A DNA stretch of 35,857 bases from Methanomicrobiales archaeon HGW-Methanomicrobiales-2 (GCA_002839645.1 PGYL01000037.1:31372-67228), one strand, 5' to 3'. Positions 7,006-14,044 are shown, counted from the first letter of the stretch. The notes: generated from the sequence alone by a model not told the origin. Made by a program: numbers and translations.

Positions 7006-9000
7006 TCAGGTCTTCTGTCCGACTGTCGCCCACACCACGTAGATAATCACCGCCCCGGCGGCAGCGAGGCAGAATCCCCGGAGCATCAGGACGAGGAGGG
7101 AGAGCCAGGGGGCGGAAGGCAGGTAGGGGTTCTCCCAGACGGAGAGTATCATCAGGAGCGGAAAGAGGAGGGTTCCCGAGACGAGAGCGGCACGGACCGG
7201 CCGCTTAAGGGGCAGGTATCGCCTGAGAAGAAGGTACGGCGCGATCACCCCGAGACCGGTGAGCGTGAGGGCCGGCAGAAATACCATGAGACTCATCAGT
7301 GCATCAGCGAGAGGCGATACACCGAAATGCTCCCACCCGGGGATGTAAAACGGGGGGTATATTCGGGTCGAACCGGCCAGGCTGATGGGGATAAGCGGGA
7401 AGAGCAGGAGGACGGCGGCGATGAGCGGAATCGCAACCGCGGGTCGCCTCTTCCGGGCCTCCAGTTCGGTCAGCGCACCCGTAAAGAGGAGAGCGGCGGA
7501 GCACCCGAAGAGGAAGGGCGTCAGGAGAAGGACGCCGGCAAACCGGATCATTTCGGAGATGTAGAGGAACGGTTCCGCCTCCGGCATCCGGCTAAGTCGT
7601 ACCTCCTCGTCGAGCCCTTCGCCGGGAGCCCTGATTGCCGACGGGGAGAGCCGCTGTGCGATCAGCGCTTTGAGGGACCTGTCCGGGTCGGGGCCCACGG
7701 TGTTGTATGTCCCGTAGTAGACGATGAAGAAGTCGTTACTCCTTCCGTCGTCAAACGGCCTCTCGTAGGTGAGGATGTAGCCTCTCGCGGTCTCGTTGAC
7801 AAAGAGCCAGACGGGGTACCCCCGCTCCGCATCGGAGCGTTCGAACCCGGCGGCAAGGAGGTGGTCGCTGAGATCGAGTGTCGTCTCCGAGACCTCGCCT
7901 GAGCCGGTCAGCGATTCGAGTAACCTCTTCTTCTCGTCTCTGAAGGTTCCCTGGTTATTGTACCACCATTGATCGACGACGTATTGTTCGTCCGCATGTT
8001 CACGGGTGTATACTGCGCGAAGGGCTGTTTCGGAGAGGGGGGATGCAGAACGACGGATCAGGAAGCGATCCTCATCGATGAGATAGTTGCCTTCGATCGT
8101 GGGGACGGTGAACCGCGAATCTTCGCGATCCCCGGAGCCATAGGGGATGAACCATCTCATCTTCAGCCCGGGGTCAGGGTAATCGTGGCCTATAAGGAAC
8201 AGCCCGGGTTCGAGATACCCCGGGACGAACCAGACCAGGAGCAGACAGAGGAGAAACAGCCAAAAGATCCGGGCCTGCCGTGGCGGATTGCCGCTCCCCT
8301 TCAGCAGGTGGTAGACGACCAGAGGGACACAGAGCACCGCCGCCCCTGCGATCCCGAGGCAGAAAACGGAGATGGTCGAGAGGGAGAGGGAGAGCCAGGG
8401 GATGAGGGCCGGAACGGAATGGATCGAGAAGATCGCCACCGCCAGGCAGGGGAAGAGGAGGGTGCCGAGCACTGCCACGGCGGCATACGGCCGCTTCATC
8501 GGGACGTACCGCTCGATGAAAAGGTATGGCACGATCACTGCCAGGGAGAGGAGGCTGATGCCCGAGAGGAAGATGGCGGCACTCATCAGGACGTCGACGG
8601 CGGGCGATATGCCGAAGTAGTCCCACCCGGGAACGTAAAACGGCAGTTCCATCTGCATCGATCCTGCGAGATAGGTGGGGATCAGGTAGAGCAGGAGGAG
8701 CGCGACGGCCAGGGCGAATGCCCGCATGCCCGGCCCGGTTCTTCCCTTCACCAGTGCGAAGAGGAGTGCCGCGGAGCACCCGAAGAGAACGGCCGCGAGC
8801 AGGTATACGCCGCCGTATCCGAAGACGAAGACCGGATGGATGTTGCCCTCGCCGAAGAGTTCCGGCGCGAGAGAGCCCGGGAGGAACCAGATGAGCGATA
8901 TGCATAGGAGGTACGGCCCGGCGATCGCCGCCGGGTGCGGCGGCTGTTCCCCGAGACGGTCTTTTGTCCAGCGGGTGACGGTCTCTCGTATTCCTCTCAT
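7006..9000 (-). CDS. Internally duplicated membrane protein with inserted soluble domain
   Basis: 664 residues and no family that I recognise. The protein is two copies of one membrane unit. Copy 1 spans about residues 26-235: LLCISLIWFLPGSLAPELF, FGCSAALLF, PFYVPGWDYFGISP, RYVPMKRP, GTLLFP, PWLSL. Copy 2 begins near 247 (LLCLLLVWFVPGYLEPGLF). About 200 soluble residues (275-480) then interrupt it before it resumes with FGCSAALLF, PFYIPGWEHFGVSP, RYLPLKRP, GTLLFP, PWLSL. The inserted part is rich in charged and aromatic residues (VVDQWWYNNQGTF, GYPVWLFVNETARGYILTYERPF) and probably faces outward. Each unit looks like about five or six membrane passes. The start ATG at 8998-9000 has a GGAG about 9 nt upstream. 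The gene ends 83 nt before the next minus-strand membrane gene. Confidence 0.7.
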   Translation of the reverse strand: MRGIRETVTRWTKDRLGEQPPHPAAIAGPYLLCISLIWFLPGSLAPELFGEGNIHPVFVFGYGGVYLLAAVLFGCSAALLFALVKGRTGPGMRAFALAVALLLLYLIPTYLAGSMQMELPFYVPGWDYFGISPAVDVLMSAAIFLSGISLLSLAVIVPYLFIERYVPMKRPYAAVAVLGTLLFPCLAVAIFSIHSVPALIPWLSLSLSTISVFCLGIAGAAVLCVPLVVYHLLKGSGNPPRQARIFWLFLLCLLLVWFVPGYLEPGLFLIGHDYPDPGLKMRWFIPYGSGDREDSRFTVPTIEGNYLIDEDRFLIRRSASPLSETALRAVYTREHADEQYVVDQWWYNNQGTFRDEKKRLLESLTGSGEVSETTLDLSDHLLAAGFERSDAERGYPVWLFVNETARGYILTYERPFDDGRSNDFFIVYYGTYNTVGPDPDRSLKALIAQRLSPSAIRAPGEGLDEEVRLSRMPEAEPFLYISEMIRFAGVLLLTPFLFGCSAALLFTGALTELEARKRRPAVAIPLIAAVLLLFPLIPISLAGSTRIYPPFYIPGWEHFGVSPLADALMSLMVFLPALTLTGLGVIAPYLLLRRYLPLKRPVRAALVSGTLLFPLLMILSVWENPYLPSAPWLSLLVLMLRGFCLAAAGAVIIYVVWATVGQKT

Positions 9001-9155
9001 CTCGACACTCCGTTCAGGCCTTCATGCCCGTTCTCGCCCGTGAATAGTCATGTCGGCTGCGAAACGGCCCTCTTGAGATGCCTTTGGGAGAACTGAGGTT
9101 CATCGCCTCCCTGAATCAAGAGCGGCCGTTTCTGGTTGTTCGAAATGCTATTTAA
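9001..9155. other. Intergenic region at the edge of the toxin-like island
   Basis: Divergent region. It holds the start context of the minus-strand membrane protein, the large hairpin at 9061-9132, and an AT-rich stretch running into a TATA-like CATATAC at about 9161-9167. No gene is seen. Confidence 0.5.
9061..9132. repeat. Long imperfect inverted repeat (72 nt)
   Basis: Arms 9061-9076 (GAAACGGCCCTCTTGA) and 9116-9132 (TCAAGAGCGGCCGTTTC) pair over 16 bp with a single bulged base. The 39-nt middle contains a smaller GGGAG/CTCCC pairing. It could be a small non-autonomous mobile element, a remnant insertion-sequence end, a structured RNA, or a terminator/boundary hairpin. No second copy was seen in the window. 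Confidence 0.65.
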
Positions 9156-9416
9156 TGTTACATATACTTTCTGATAGATTCAAGCGGGTTAAGTAGATCC
9201 TGTGCTGATCAGGGATGCAACCGGGATGTCGGGGCAATATCCGTATGGGATGGTTACTGCAATTCCGGCATCCTGAGCGACACTGACGGCGACGGCATCC
9301 CCGATTGGCTCGAAGAGGCTGGCTGGTGGGACGGGTTCGGGAACCAGCACTTCACCGACCCGAACAGCGCTGATTCCGACGGCGACGGCCTGACCGACGG
9401 TGAAGAGGCCGGCCGG
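9156..9416 (+). pseudogene. In-frame 5' part of toxin-like gene without a start codon
   Basis: The frame of the following CDS is open back to 9156, just after a TAA at 9153-9155, but contains no ATG, GTG or TTG. It clearly codes: it encodes SVWDGYCNSG, then calcium-binding thrombospondin type-3-like units (DTDGDGIPDWLEEAG, DSDGDGLTDGEEAG), the same repeat that continues downstream. The original N-terminus, presumably with a signal peptide, is missing. Either the gene was truncated from its 5' side, or translation now begins at the ATG at 9417. Confidence 0.65.
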
Positions 9417-10571
9417 ATGGTCATGGTCGACGGGAAGATCTACTTCGTCCTCGTGAGCGACCCGAACAGCGTTGATGGGGATGGGGACGGGATTGACGAT
9501 ATTGTCGAAATCAAGGAAATCGGCACCGATCCGCTGTCAAGGGACACCGATCGCGATGGTTTGACCGATTCTTATGAACTTGCGAATGGGACCAATCCGT
9601 TTAACCCCGATTCCGACGGTGACGGCTGGATTGACGGGAAGGACGGCGAACCGCTTGACGCTACCACACATGCATTTGACACGCCGCATATCGCAAAGGA
9701 ATTCGTGCTAGGCTTCACCCTGGGTAGTTACGGGGCCGAAAACCATGACAACCCCTACTATGAATTGGGTTCATTGCTCAGTGGTATAGCTGTCTTTGGC
9801 GATATCCGGGATGCCGGTATTGCCATCTCACAAGGTGACAAGCAAATGGCGCTTGTCTGTATCGTCGGCATCTGTCCGGTCGGCGGCGACGCAGGCAAGG
9901 TCATTGGCAGAATAACTCATATCGCCCTCCATGAGCCTCAAAAACTTCGACACTGCGGCGTGTACGTCGCAAAGATCGTACGCGATCAAGCCGATGAAAC
10001 CAGGAGAATTGCTGTTCTCGACGAAGTCTACAGTAACTCGGCCACGCTCCTGCGTACGGGTCACGGGGCACAGACGGACGAGCTAATCGAGATCATCGAT
10101 CGGCAGGTCGACTTGAATGACGTCCGGCGTCTGGTCGATGACGAAGGGGCATCCTACACAGGAGTTCGGAATGCCGTCAGCGCGAACGCGGATTTCTATC
10201 AGGTCAAAGGGCTCTACGAGGTGAAGCAGTACAGTTCCTGGTCGAAGGGACCGTGGGCATCGCCGGAGGAAAACCTAAAAAAACATTTTAAGGACCATGG
10301 TAAACAATTTGGATTTAGTGGAGATCCGGAAAATGAGGCTGAAATGCAGGAGTACTTTAACCTGGCAGCGAATTTCGTGAAGAAACGGGACGGCAACGTG
10401 GAGGTCTATTACCAGACCGATAGGTGTAACCTGGCGATCTATGACCGGGCAAACAACTGGTTTGGGGTCGCGAATGAGAAGGGAGAGATCCAGACGTTCT
10501 TTAAACCAGATGTTCCTACAGCGTACATCGACAGGCGCATAAATAACCATGAATTGATCAAATTAAACTGA
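9417..10571 (+). CDS. Polymorphic-toxin-like protein: calcium repeats, pre-toxin region, nuclease-like C-terminus
   Basis: 384 residues from the first usable ATG; GAGG lies about 9 nt upstream. Residues about 12-80 are thrombospondin type-3/calcium-binding repeats (DGDGDGIDD, DTDRDGLTD, DSDGDGWIDGKDGEPLD). Residues about 100-170 include a hydrophobic stretch (LLSGIAVFGDIRDAGI, then GICPVGGDAGKVIG) like the pre-toxin helices of bacterial secreted toxins. The last about 100 residues carry H290 and H294 (HFKDHGKQFGF), EVYYQTD, YDRANNWFGV and GEIQTFFKP. This pattern recalls the barnase/EndoU/colicin/RelE-like (BECR) nucleases at toxin tips; that assignment is from memory of motifs and is tentative. 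A second copy of this tip occurs in the next gene, and a decayed copy of the calcium-repeat region follows at 12427. The probable immunity gene starts 16 nt downstream. Local G+C is lower than in most of the window. Confidence 0.65.
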   Translation: MVMVDGKIYFVLVSDPNSVDGDGDGIDDIVEIKEIGTDPLSRDTDRDGLTDSYELANGTNPFNPDSDGDGWIDGKDGEPLDATTHAFDTPHIAKEFVLGFTLGSYGAENHDNPYYELGSLLSGIAVFGDIRDAGIAISQGDKQMALVCIVGICPVGGDAGKVIGRITHIALHEPQKLRHCGVYVAKIVRDQADETRRIAVLDEVYSNSATLLRTGHGAQTDELIEIIDRQVDLNDVRRLVDDEGASYTGVRNAVSANADFYQVKGLYEVKQYSSWSKGPWASPEENLKKHFKDHGKQFGFSGDPENEAEMQEYFNLAANFVKKRDGNVEVYYQTDRCNLAIYDRANNWFGVANEKGEIQTFFKPDVPTAYIDRRINNHELIKLN

Positions 10572-10587
10572 CGATGGAGTTAGCAAA

Positions 10588-12381
10588 GTGTCTGAGTCAC
10601 CTGTTCAGAGATTGAAGCGGTATTTCTCTTATTTCAGGAAGAGTATTGCCAGAACCAATACTTTTCTTGACGAGGTCGACGATCCGTGGGACTACCGTCC
10701 TTCCAGACTGTTTAAAGTACGTGTTGAGATAAAAGATCTCCTTTCTTCCCTGGAAGAAGAAGGCATCGAGATCTCGGACTATCGGGAACAGTTTACAATC
10801 TTGAATTCACAATGGGAAATGCTTGATAACATCTGGAGAACCCGGCCGGAGTTCAGAAGAGGCAAAGAGATTCCCCTGGAGTTGTTCGCTTCACAAGTAA
10901 AGTGGCGCTTAAAGTATTTCGAGGAGAGTATCGATGAAATCAGGACATTCTTCGACAGGATCGAGGTCAATGGGAGGTTTCGTGCATCTTCTCCCTATTG
11001 GGAAAGAAGTGAGGTTAAGTACCTCCTCGCCTATCTTGAGGAGGCAGGCGCCGATGTGTCGGAGCATCGGGCACGATACACGATCCTGAACAGGACATGG
11101 GAGGAGACTGAGAGGCATCTCGGCAAGCCGCTCCGGGATGCGTTGATGGCGGAACTGCAATACGATCTTACGCGGCGGGGTCTGGACTATTTTTTCGATC
11201 CATGTTTCGTAGATGAGACCGACAATGCCATCTTTTCCCGGACTTACATGGAGGTGCTCTTGACCGAGCTCCGCCGCGATCATGATCTCCGCGAGATCGA
11301 TATCAAGGTTGTCACCCTCGATCGGATCATGCGTTTCAAGTATGAACGGGGACTCGATACCTTCGCCCCAGGGGATATCCGTTATATCGGGAGGCCGACA
11401 TATCTCCCGGCCGATCCGTTCTGGTGGGTGCACCCATCGCTAATCCTCGCGCAGCGCGGCCCCGGTCCCATCGACACCTTATCCCTCCATTTCGCCCGCC
11501 ACGGCCCCGACTTCGGCCTTTCCGGAGAATTAAGCGACCATGAAGGCGCGCAGAACTACTTCGCGCAGGCCGCCCGCCTTGCATCCCTGCGTGAGGGGGT
11601 AGAGGTCTACTACCAGACAGACCTCGAGAACCTAGTGGTCTACGACCGCGCGAGCAACACCTTTGCGGCCGGGAACGAGAAAGGCGAGATCCAGTCCTAC
11701 TTACGGCCCGAGGCTACCGGGATCTCGGGTATCTACCGCCCGTACGTCGACGAACGGGATGCCCGGGGCCTGCTCATCCCGCTGAAGGAAAAGGTCGAAC
11801 GGGCCACCACCGCCGATGCGCCCGCAGGGCTTGTCCGGCAGGCAATGGAGCGCTATGCCGCGGTAGTCCATGAGACCGGGGCCCACCTGGACGCCCTTAC
11901 AGTGAAGGGACGTTACACCGCCCGTGCGCCGTACTGCTGCAAATACCTCCTCGGCTACCTCCTGGAGTATCACGAAGCACAGGGGGTCGAGCTCGCTTCT
12001 GCCCGGACCGAATACGAGCACCTGAACCGGCAGCTGGCCGCCCTCGAAGACCGGGGCGGCTCCGCGTTCCGGGAGCAGGTCTTTGCCGAACTGCAGTTCT
12101 TCGCAGAGAACTACTGGCGGGTGGTTGCGTCGGCGACCACCCTCGAACCCCTTCTGACGGAGGCCGAGAATGACTTCAACGAGCGGGACGCCCTCGCGAT
12201 CCTGTTGCTGGAACTGGGGAGGGACCACGACCTCGCGGAGATGAAGATCCGGGTGGACGTCCTTGACGAACTGCACCGGAGTGTGTATCCTGACTACAAG
12301 TTCAGGGATACCGGCATCTATGCCACCATCGCCGCAGACTATTATCCTGAAGGGTTCTGGTGGCGCCACCCGAAGAAGTGA
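10588..12381 (+). CDS. Probable immunity protein fused in frame to a second toxin tip and a second immunity copy
   Basis: 597 residues from a GTG with GGAG about 9 nt upstream. The architecture is unusual. Module A occurs three times: about residues 9-70, 92-170 and 415-480, with shared patterns such as LLAYLEEAG and YTILNRTWE. Module B occurs twice: about 185-285 and 490-597, with AELQY/AELQF, LRRDHDL/LGRDHDL and FWWVHP/FWWRHP. Between the two A/B blocks, residues about 290-390 repeat the toxin C-terminus of the preceding gene, with H301 and H305 in HFARHGPDFGL, EVYYQTD, YDRASNTF and NEKGEIQSYLRP. The start of the gene is visibly AT-rich, whereas sequence from about 11440, the fusion point, is GC-rich. 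The simplest reading is a collapse of toxin1-immunity1-toxin2-immunity2 into one frame. The ATG at 11845 could start a separate second immunity product. The immunity role is inferred from position only. Confidence 0.6.
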   Translation: MSESPVQRLKRYFSYFRKSIARTNTFLDEVDDPWDYRPSRLFKVRVEIKDLLSSLEEEGIEISDYREQFTILNSQWEMLDNIWRTRPEFRRGKEIPLELFASQVKWRLKYFEESIDEIRTFFDRIEVNGRFRASSPYWERSEVKYLLAYLEEAGADVSEHRARYTILNRTWEETERHLGKPLRDALMAELQYDLTRRGLDYFFDPCFVDETDNAIFSRTYMEVLLTELRRDHDLREIDIKVVTLDRIMRFKYERGLDTFAPGDIRYIGRPTYLPADPFWWVHPSLILAQRGPGPIDTLSLHFARHGPDFGLSGELSDHEGAQNYFAQAARLASLREGVEVYYQTDLENLVVYDRASNTFAAGNEKGEIQSYLRPEATGISGIYRPYVDERDARGLLIPLKEKVERATTADAPAGLVRQAMERYAAVVHETGAHLDALTVKGRYTARAPYCCKYLLGYLLEYHEAQGVELASARTEYEHLNRQLAALEDRGGSAFREQVFAELQFFAENYWRVVASATTLEPLLTEAENDFNERDALAILLLELGRDHDLAEMKIRVDVLDELHRSVYPDYKFRDTGIYATIAADYYPEGFWWRHPKK

Positions 12382-12395
12382 CCCGGGTGGCTTTT
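12365..12395 (+). terminator. Terminator overlapping the end of the immunity/toxin fusion gene
   Basis: 8-bp stem GCCACCCG (12365-12372) and CGGGTGGC (12384-12391), with the stop codon in the loop, followed by TTTT. A compact transcript end immediately at the end of the coding region. Confidence 0.6.
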
Positions 12396-12426
12396 CTGCC
12401 GCGGCTCCAGATTCCTATACTTCTCT

Positions 12427-12600
12427 GATTCGTTCAACTCCGACGGTGACAGGTGGATCGACGGGAAAGATGGTGAACCGCTCGATGCCGGCACCCACGA
12501 CTACAGCGCCGGACGCGCGGCGGCCGAACTGGTCCTCGGGTTCACCCTGGGTGCCTACGCTGAGGAGAACCACGGTAACGTCTACTACTCGGGACCGCAA
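12427..12600 (+). pseudogene. Decayed fragment of a toxin N-terminal/pre-toxin region
   Basis: Without a start codon, the plus-strand frame encodes FNSDGDRWIDGKDGEPLDAG, then ELVLGFTLGAYAEENHGNVYY. This matches the intact protein at about nt 9600-9765 (DGWIDGKDGEPLDA, EFVLGFTLGSYGAENHDNPYY), with a two-residue deletion near its start. Homology stops at about 12590, just before the end of the CBS gene on the other strand. It is best explained as the residue of another toxin cassette, showing that the locus once held more material. No other gene is seen in the plus-strand gap 12382-12641. Confidence 0.7.
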
Positions 12601-12641
12601 CCGAAAAACCCGGGGTTGCTCCCGGTGGGAAAAAGGTCTGT

Positions 12642-13457
12642 TCACCCGTGCCTGACAAGCCGGTGCGTCAGCGCGACGAGGGGGTGGCGGGCGTAATCGA
12701 GCACCTTGATGTCGTCGAGCGTGCTGAGGTTCAGCGTCCGGGCCGTCCGCTCCATCCCTAACTCGATGTTCTCCCGGACCTCGATGATGTAGGCGTCGAG
12801 GTTCGTGATCCCGAGCCGTTTTGCCGCGATCGCCCGGTGGTGCCCGTCCACCAGGATCCAGCGGCCTGGCCGGCGGACCACGATCAGGGGTTCGGCAAGC
12901 CCTTTCTGGATCTCGTACATCCGCCCTTCCAGTTCGTCCTCGTAGATCTTGGACTGGGTCGGCAGGAGGTCGTTGATGGGGACCGACCCCCGCCTCAGCA
13001 TCGGTTCCACCCCGTAGAGTTTTTTTAACGTCTCGATAAACTTGAAGACCTTCTCGGGCGAGACGTGTTCGATCTGGGACCTGATGACGTCGGCGTTCGA
13101 CATGATGCCTATGAGTTCGTTCTTCTCATCGACGACCGGGAGTTTCTGGATGCCGGACCGGAAGATGACGCGGGCTGCGTCGTTCACGCTCATATCGGGG
13201 TCCGCGACGATGAGGTGGCGCGACATCACCTGCTCTATCGGTGTTGCCGGATGGGCAAAGAGGAGGTCCCGCGCCGAGATGTAGCCCACCACCTCTTTTG
13301 AGTTCTCCACGACCGGGAAGCCGTCGTGATGTGTCTTTTTTATAGTCTCGATGACGTCGCGGACCGTTCCGTGGGCGTTGACGGTGACGACGTCGTAGGT
13401 CATGTAATCCTTGACCTTCTTTTTATCCATCATGATAGTGTCACGCTGTCCTGTCAT
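12642..13457 (-). CDS. CBS-domain pair fused to a ParB-like nuclease/sulfiredoxin-fold domain
   Basis: 271 residues. Residues about 10-130 form two CBS domains (VKDYMTYDVVTVNAHGTVRDV, HDGFPVV, VGYISARDLL; then MSRHLIVADPDMSVNDAARV, QKLPVVDEKNELIGIMSNADVI), normally a sensor for adenosyl ligands. The C-terminal about 110 residues look like a ParB/Srx fold: EPLIVVRRPGRWILVDGHHRAIAAKRLG contains the VDGHHR motif. Such fusions occur in methanogens; the enzymatic outcome is unknown to me. It could be a nucleotide-regulated phosphotransferase-like or DNA-associated protein. The start could be the ATG at 13457 or the ATGs at 13433/13430 directly before DKKKVKDYM; the later start suits the domain better. 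It is monocistronic. Confidence 0.85.
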   Translation of the reverse strand: MTGQRDTIMMDKKKVKDYMTYDVVTVNAHGTVRDVIETIKKTHHDGFPVVENSKEVVGYISARDLLFAHPATPIEQVMSRHLIVADPDMSVNDAARVIFRSGIQKLPVVDEKNELIGIMSNADVIRSQIEHVSPEKVFKFIETLKKLYGVEPMLRRGSVPINDLLPTQSKIYEDELEGRMYEIQKGLAEPLIVVRRPGRWILVDGHHRAIAAKRLGITNLDAYIIEVRENIELGMERTARTLNLSTLDDIKVLDYARHPLVALTHRLVRHG

Positions 13458-13488
13458 GAATTGTTCGGTTGAAATTAGGGGAGGACCG

Positions 13489-13496
13489 GAAAAAAA
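13489..13496 (-). terminator. T-run terminator of hsp20
   Basis: A run of seven T on the minus strand (A7 at 13490-13496) begins 2 nt after the hsp20 stop codon. Oligo-T without a strong stem is sufficient for archaeal RNA polymerase. Confidence 0.55.
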
Positions 13497-13498
13497 GG

Positions 13499-13969
13499 TT
13501 ACTCAATGGGAATCGTAGTCCCGGTCTCGGTCGGCGCCTTCTTCAACCGGACCTCTAAAACACCATTTTTGAAGGAAGCGACGGAATTCTCCTCGGTCAC
13601 CTCGGCGGGGAGCAGCACCGTGCGGCACATCTGGCCGTAGATGCGCTCCCGCATGAAGTAGTCTCTCGCCTCCTCCTGGCTTTCGCCCGTCTGCCTGCTC
13701 AGGATCTCCAGGTGCTGGGGATCGGTGAGCCTGACGGCAACGTTCTCCTTTTCGACGCCGGGGAGGTCGGCAACGACGATAACCTCGTCTTCGTGGTCCC
13801 TGACGTCGACGCGGAAATCACGGACTGCCGGGACGACCCGGCCCCTGATCTCTTCTCCCCGTGTGCCGATTCCCCCGAGCAGGGATTGGAACCTGCTCTC
13901 CATCTCGGCCATAAGGTCGTCGAAATCCTGCCATATTGTCCGGTATGGTCCTCGTTCGATTCTTGCCAT
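13499..13969 (-). CDS. Small heat-shock protein, Hsp20/alpha-crystallin family
   Basis: ATP-independent holdase chaperone that forms cytosolic oligomers and binds unfolding proteins. It is 156 residues, starting MARIERGPYRTIWQDFDDLM. The alpha-crystallin domain begins at about residue 50 (DFRVDVRDHEDEVIVVADLPGV) and ends with the family hallmark FKNGVLEVRLKK; the tail has TTIPIE, an IxI-like oligomerisation motif. I chose the ATG at 13967-13969 over an upstream GTG because GGAG sits 8 nt before it. Regulation: a TATA box at 14045-14052, a perfect palindrome between TATA and the predicted start of transcription, and a stem-loop at the 5' end of the leader. Confidence 0.95.
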   Translation of the reverse strand: MARIERGPYRTIWQDFDDLMAEMESRFQSLLGGIGTRGEEIRGRVVPAVRDFRVDVRDHEDEVIVVADLPGVEKENVAVRLTDPQHLEILSRQTGESQEEARDYFMRERIYGQMCRTVLLPAEVTEENSVASFKNGVLEVRLKKAPTETGTTIPIE

Positions 13970-13995
13970 CGTAATCACTCCTATCGACTGGGATG

Positions 13996-14021
13996 GCCCC
14001 GGACGAGCAGGTCGCCGGGGC
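13996..14021 (-). promoter_or_regulatory. Stem-loop in the hsp20 5' leader
   Basis: 7-bp GC-only stem GCCCCGG/CCGGGGC (13996-14002 and 14015-14021) with a 12-nt loop. It is predicted to fall at the very 5' end of the hsp20 mRNA. It does not enclose the Shine-Dalgarno site, so mRNA stability or access control is more likely than a simple thermometer. Confidence 0.45.
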
Positions 14022-14023
14022 TA

Positions 14024-14033
14024 ACCTTAAGGT
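14024..14033. promoter_or_regulatory. Candidate operator of hsp20
   Basis: Perfect 10-bp palindrome ACCTTAAGGT between the hsp20 TATA box and its predicted transcription start, a classic position for an archaeal repressor to block RNA polymerase recruitment. The regulator is unknown. Confidence 0.4.
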
Positions 14034-14044
14034 AGTGCTCTCTT

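Noticed and set aside
5916-8907. Plus-strand frames opposite the two membrane proteins (e.g. 5916-6989 and 7969-8907)
   Set aside because: Charged, low-complexity shadows; the minus strand shows proper membrane segments and internal repeats.
9001-9132. tRNA or other known structured RNA gene at the long hairpin
   Set aside because: No cloverleaf, T-loop or acceptor stem could be built; the structure is a single long hairpin.
9240-9650. Repeated GAC-GGC-GAC units as a possible CRISPR or tandem DNA repeat
   Set aside because: They are codons of calcium-binding protein repeats with irregular spacing and drifted sequence, not identical direct repeats with spacers.
12590-12660. Strong hairpin terminator for the CBS/ParB-like gene
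   Set aside because: T5 runs and CCCGGG-type self-complementary bases are present on the minus strand, but I could not draw a clean stem, so it was not listed.
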